In this document: positions 60,867-64,000 of the stretch, piece by piece
Position numbering within the stretch: position 1 is the first letter of the stretch
Layout of the letters: the number at the start of each line of letters is the position of its first letter
NCBI GenBank assembly: GCA_963791425.1
Contig: CAWBSE010000004.1
Coordinates: 372,001-436,000 of the forward strand
Direction: 5' to 3'
Origin: DATBLE01 sp963791425
GTDB lineage: Bacteria > Actinomycetota > Thermoleophilia > Gaiellales > Gaiellaceae
Length of the DNA: 64,000 nt
Position numbers and translations under genes: made by a program
The notes under the pieces: generated by a model
Seen by the model: only the letters and a program-made list of their open reading frames with translations
Databases searched by the model: none
Told to the model about the DNA's origin: nothing

Positions 60867-61040
60867 GTGCGGGGCTCAGGACAGCGGTGGGCCCTCGGCG
60901 GATTGTTCGCCGCTCTGGCCTTTGCGTTCGCCGGAATCGCCGTCGCTGCGGGCGCTGCGGGCCAGTGGGTGATCCTCGCAGCTGCCGCCGCGATCGGTCT
61001 CTGGCTGGCAGGATTGGCGATCCGTGCCGTCCGGCACTGA
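60867..61040 (+). CDS. Small two-helix membrane protein
   Basis: This 57-residue protein from GTG 60867 starts with a basic VRGSGQRW. Two hydrophobic helices follow (ALGGLFAALAFAFAGIAVAA and WVILAAAAAIGLWLAGLAI) with a tight Gly/Gln turn, and the end is basic (RAVRH). It lies between tRNA-Trp and the WhiG-like sigma gene in the same direction. The start is supported by a TAGCAT box with a 7-nt gap. Function unknown; membrane-anchored partner of the sigma factor is possible but speculative. Confidence 0.6.
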   Translation: MRGSGQRWALGGLFAALAFAFAGIAVAAGAAGQWVILAAAAAIGLWLAGLAIRAVRH

Positions 61041-61080
61041 GGAATCCGCCGGGCCGCACCGTATTCTCTAGCGGACCCCC

Positions 61081-61866
61081 TTGGCCGACGACACCAAGCA
61101 GCTCTGGCGCGAGTTCAGGAAGACGGGCGACCGTGGTCTTCGCGACCGCCTGATTCTGACCTACGCGCCCCTCGTCAAGTTCGTCGCAGGACGGCTCGGC
61201 AGCGGCCTGCCCGCGCACGTCGACGAGGGCGACCTCGTCTCGTACGGGCTGCTCGGGCTGATCGGCGCGATCGAGCGGTACGACCCCGACCGCGACGTGA
61301 AGTTCGAGACGTACGCGATCTCGCGGATCAAGGGCGCGATCATCGACGAGCTCCGCGCGATGGACTGGGTGCCCCGCTCGGTCCGTGCCCGCGCGCGCGA
61401 CATCGAGCGCGCGATCGCTGCGCTCGAGGCGAAGCTGCACCGTGCGCCCACCGACGAGGAGATCGCCGAGAAGCTCGGAATCACCACCGACGAGCTCGAC
61501 GACAGCCTCACCGACATCGGCCGCTCGTCGATCGCCGCGCTCGACGAGCTCTGGTCGGTCTCGTCCGGGAGCGGCGACCAGGTTTCGCTGATCGACACGC
61601 TCGAGGACACGTCAGGCCCTCAGCCGGCCCAGGCGCTCGACGCGACCGAGCTCCGTGAGGCGCTCGGGGAGGCGATCGCGCGGCTGCCCGAGCGCGAGAA
61701 GCTCGTGATCACCCTCTACTACTACGAGGAGCTCACCCTCCGCGAGATCGGCGAGGTGCTCGGTGTCACCGAGTCCCGCGTCTCGCAGCTCCACACGAAG
61801 GCGATCCTCCGTTTGAAGGCGCGCCTGGCCGGCACCGCCGCCGCACGCGCGACCGCCGAAGACTGA
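61081..61866 (+). CDS. whiG: FliA/WhiG-class alternative sigma factor
   Basis: This 261-residue sigma factor has region 2 (LILTYAPLVKFVAGRLGSGLPAHVDEGDLVSYGLLGLIGAIERYD, KFETYAISRIKGAIIDELRAMDWVPRSVRARARDIE, the FliA/WhiG signature), region 3 (TDEEIAEKLGI) and region 4 (YYYEELTLREIGEVLGVTESRVSQLHTKAILRLK). It would direct motility or development genes; none lie nearby. TTG start. No anti-sigma factor is adjacent. Confidence 0.88.
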   Translation: MADDTKQLWREFRKTGDRGLRDRLILTYAPLVKFVAGRLGSGLPAHVDEGDLVSYGLLGLIGAIERYDPDRDVKFETYAISRIKGAIIDELRAMDWVPRSVRARARDIERAIAALEAKLHRAPTDEEIAEKLGITTDELDDSLTDIGRSSIAALDELWSVSSGSGDQVSLIDTLEDTSGPQPAQALDATELREALGEAIARLPEREKLVITLYYYEELTLREIGEVLGVTESRVSQLHTKAILRLKARLAGTAAARATAED

Positions 61867-61919
61867 GCCTCCGCAGCCCGATACGATCGGGGTGACAGCT
61901 ACCGAGGAGTCACGCGCGC

Positions 61920-63971
61920 ATGCCTGCTCAGGAACCCGGAAAGATCCGCAACGTCGCGGTCGTCGGCCACCGAGGGACAGGGAAGACGTCCCTGGTGGAG
62001 GCGCTGCTCTTCCAGTCCGGCGCCGTCAACCGGCTCGGCACCGTCGAGGCGGGGTCGACCGTCTCCGACTGGGACGAGGACGAACAGCGGCGGCAGATGT
62101 CCCTGTCCGCCTCGCTCTGCAACACCGAGTGGCAAGGCCGGAAGATCAACCTGATCGACGCGCCCGGCGACGCCGGCTTCCAGGGCGACACGATCGCCGC
62201 GCTGCGCGTGGTCGAGGGCGAGCTCGTCGTCGTCAGCGCCGTCATGGGCGTCGAGGTCGGCACGGGGCGGAACTGGCACCGCGGCGAGGACGGGCACGTC
62301 GCCCGCGTCGTCGTCGTGAACATGCTCGACCGGGAGCGCGCCGACTTCTTCCGGGCACTCGAGGGAGTCCGCTCCCAGCTCTCGGCGAACTGCGTCGCCG
62401 TGCACATCCCGATCGGGGCCGAGCACGAGCTGACCGGGATCGTCGACGTCCTGCACATGTGCGCGTACATGAGCCCCGAGGGCGCCCGTGAGGGCGGCCG
62501 CACCGCGATCCCCGCCGAGGCGGCCGACCTCGCCGCCGAGTACCGCGAGAAGCTGCTCGACGCCGTCGTCGAGACCGACGAGGCGCTGATGGAGCGCTAC
62601 CTCGACGGCCAGGAGCTCTCCGACGAGGAAGTGGCCAAGGCGCTGAAGGACGCCGTCACCCGCGGCGAGGTGTTCCCCGTCGCCGCGTCGGTCGCGACCC
62701 AGAACCTCGGCACCACCGCGCTCCTCGACCTCCTGGTCGAGGGTGTCCCCAGCCCGCAGAAGAAGGGCGCACCGATCGAGATCGAGGGCGCCGCCACCGC
62801 CGCGTTCGTGTTCAAGACGATCGCCGACCCGTTCGCGGGCCGCATCAACGTCTTCCGCGTCCTCAAGGGGACGATCACCACCGACACGACCCTGATGGAC
62901 ACGCGCGAGCACGCGAAGGAGCGCATGGGGACGCTGATGACGATGCAGGGCAAGGATCACGCCGCTGCCGACGCGTTCGGCGAGGGCGACATCGGCGCGG
63001 CCGCGAAGCTGAAGGACGTGATGACCGGCGACCTGCTCCTCGACAAGGAGGTCGCGGTCGACATCCCGCGCTTCGACTTCCCCGAGCCGGTGATGAGCTT
63101 CGCGATCACGCCGAAGGCGAAGGGCGAGGAGGAGAAGCTCGGCCAGGCGCTACGCCGGCTCACCGAGGAGGATCCGACGCTGGTCATGCGCCGCGACCAG
63201 CAGACCGGAGAGCAGCTCCTCGCCGGCCTCTCGCAGATGCACGTCGAGGTGGCGGTCGACCGGCTCAAGCGGCGCTTCGGCGTCGAGGTCGAGCTGCACC
63301 AGCCGCGCGTCCCGTACCTGGAGACGATCCGGGCCGAGTCGCGCGCGCAGGGCAAGTACAAGAAGCAGACCGGCGGCCGCGGCCAGTACGGCGACTGCCA
63401 CATCGTCATCGAGCCGCTGGAGGAGGGCGTCGGCTACGAGTTCGTGGACAAGATCGTCGGGGGCGTCATCCCGCAGAGCTTCCGGCCGGCGGTGGACAAG
63501 GGGATCCAGGAGGCGATGCAGCACGGCGAGCTCGCCGGCGCGCCGGTCCAGGGCGTCCGCGTCAAGCTCGTGGACGGCTCGTACCACAACGTCGACTCGT
63601 CGGAGATGGCGTTCAAGATCGCCGGCTCGATGGCGTGGAAGGCCGCCTACGAGAAGGCGAACCCGGTGCTGCTCGAGCCGATCATGGTGCTCGACGTGAC
63701 CGTTCCCGACGACGCCGTCGGCGCGGTCAACGGCGACCTCAACTCGCGCCGGGGCCGGCTGCAGGGGATGGAGCCGGCGGGCGGGATGACTGTGATCAAG
63801 GCCGAGGTGCCGATGGCCGAGATCCTGACGTACTCGCAGGCGCTGACCTCGCTCACGGGCGGCCGGGGCGACTACCACATGCAATTCCTGCGCTACGACG
63901 AGGTGCCCACGCACATCGCCCAGAAGATCATCGAAGAGACCAAAAAGGCACGCGAGGCAGAGAAGGTCTAG
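61920..63971 (+). CDS. fusA2: EF-G-like GTPase (FusA2 type) with altered G3 and G4 motifs
   Basis: This 683-residue protein has the five-domain EF-G layout. G1 is GHRGTGKT (16-23). G3 reads DAPGDAGF (80-87), where canonical EF-G has DTPGHVDF, so the catalytic His is Asp84. G4 reads NMLDRER (134-140) instead of NKMDR. Domain IV (RVPYLETIRAESRAQGKYKKQTGGRGQYG) and the C-terminal EF-G domain are intact. It is probably the second EF-G paralogue of actinobacteria rather than the main translocase. GAGGAG lies upstream of the ATG. A terminator hairpin follows. Confidence 0.88.
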   Translation: MPAQEPGKIRNVAVVGHRGTGKTSLVEALLFQSGAVNRLGTVEAGSTVSDWDEDEQRRQMSLSASLCNTEWQGRKINLIDAPGDAGFQGDTIAALRVVEGELVVVSAVMGVEVGTGRNWHRGEDGHVARVVVVNMLDRERADFFRALEGVRSQLSANCVAVHIPIGAEHELTGIVDVLHMCAYMSPEGAREGGRTAIPAEAADLAAEYREKLLDAVVETDEALMERYLDGQELSDEEVAKALKDAVTRGEVFPVAASVATQNLGTTALLDLLVEGVPSPQKKGAPIEIEGAATAAFVFKTIADPFAGRINVFRVLKGTITTDTTLMDTREHAKERMGTLMTMQGKDHAAADAFGEGDIGAAAKLKDVMTGDLLLDKEVAVDIPRFDFPEPVMSFAITPKAKGEEEKLGQALRRLTEEDPTLVMRRDQQTGEQLLAGLSQMHVEVAVDRLKRRFGVEVELHQPRVPYLETIRAESRAQGKYKKQTGGRGQYGDCHIVIEPLEEGVGYEFVDKIVGGVIPQSFRPAVDKGIQEAMQHGELAGAPVQGVRVKLVDGSYHNVDSSEMAFKIAGSMAWKAAYEKANPVLLEPIMVLDVTVPDDAVGAVNGDLNSRRGRLQGMEPAGGMTVIKAEVPMAEILTYSQALTSLTGGRGDYHMQFLRYDEVPTHIAQKIIEETKKAREAEKV

Positions 63972-63992
63972 GGAAATTCCCTGGATTTCCCT
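63970..63992 (+). terminator. Hairpin after the EF-G-like gene
   Basis: 8-bp stem AGGGAAAT/ATTTCCCT at 63970-63977 and 63985-63992 with a 7-nt loop. It overlaps the stop codon, is followed by ATAGTTCT, and runs to the window edge. Confidence 0.6.
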
Positions 63993-64000
63993 ATAGTTCT

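Overview
The window is high-GC DNA with dense, mostly tail-to-head packed genes. Many start codons are GTG, 4-bp GTGA/ATGA stop-start overlaps are frequent, and a TANNNT box often lies 6-9 nt before the start codon, as expected for leaderless mRNAs. Together with a CysO/CysM/Mec sulfur-transfer operon, an F420-type LLM oxidoreductase, a WhiG/FliA-class sigma factor and a full-length Lhr helicase, this points to an actinobacterium. A deep lineage such as Thermoleophilia (Gaiellales/Solirubrobacterales) seems likely, but that placement is inference. There are no transposases, phage genes, CRISPR arrays or rRNA. The only RNA gene seen is tRNA-Trp(CCA).

Layout. 1-1276: the end of a metallo-beta-lactamase-like gene and two secreted cupredoxins. 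1289-4007 (minus): a sulfur-transfer operon encoding a rhodanese-E1 enzyme, a CysO-CysM fusion protein and a JAMM protease. 4087-6257: a TPR protein and the principal sigma factor with promoter and terminator. 6407-13892: hydrolases (acetamidase, M20 peptidase, PHP phosphoesterase, creatininase-like, amidohydrolase), an HxlR regulator and an acyl-CoA dehydrogenase. 13899-15987: soxR diverging from a split transketolase through a MerR-type promoter. 16061-18003: a DtxR/MntR regulator with MntH. 18012-20279 (minus): four genes linked by GTGA overlaps, including HhH-GPD and Nudix proteins. 20348-24663: lhr with two apparent frameshifts. 24660-29764: small-molecule enzymes and a Fpg/Nei glycosylase. 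29923-33667: unknown gene, small helical protein, parA and an N-terminally extended ftsZ. 33686-41818: gamma-glutamyltransferase, hisC, MFS, meaB, ilvA and a lipoprotein hydrolase. 41819-47033: MBL-rhodanese, acyl-CoA dehydrogenase, frameshifted pepA and an Fsr-type exporter. 47073-53306: SCP2 protein and a leucine/isovalerate-type liuD-liuC-liuB carboxylase set. 53530-58069: adenine deaminase, membrane proteins and a Tat-exported flavoprotein. 58066-60590: a run of decayed genes. 60760-63992: tRNA-Trp, small membrane protein, WhiG-like sigma factor, and an EF-G-like protein with its terminator.

The strongest candidates for under-described biology are: (i) the CysO-CysM fusion, which traps the sulfur-carrier diglycine inside a chain next to its JAMM protease; (ii) the parA-ftsZ overlap with a 133-residue N-terminal extension on FtsZ; (iii) the SoxR-type 19-bp-spacer promoter that should give a leaderless transketolase mRNA; and (iv) a divergent promoter at 49837-49846 whose two -10 boxes overlap. 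Several conserved genes (lhr, pepA, a small acidic protein) carry single-base insertions that look like sequence errors or recent lesions, whereas 58.07-60.59 kb looks truly degraded.
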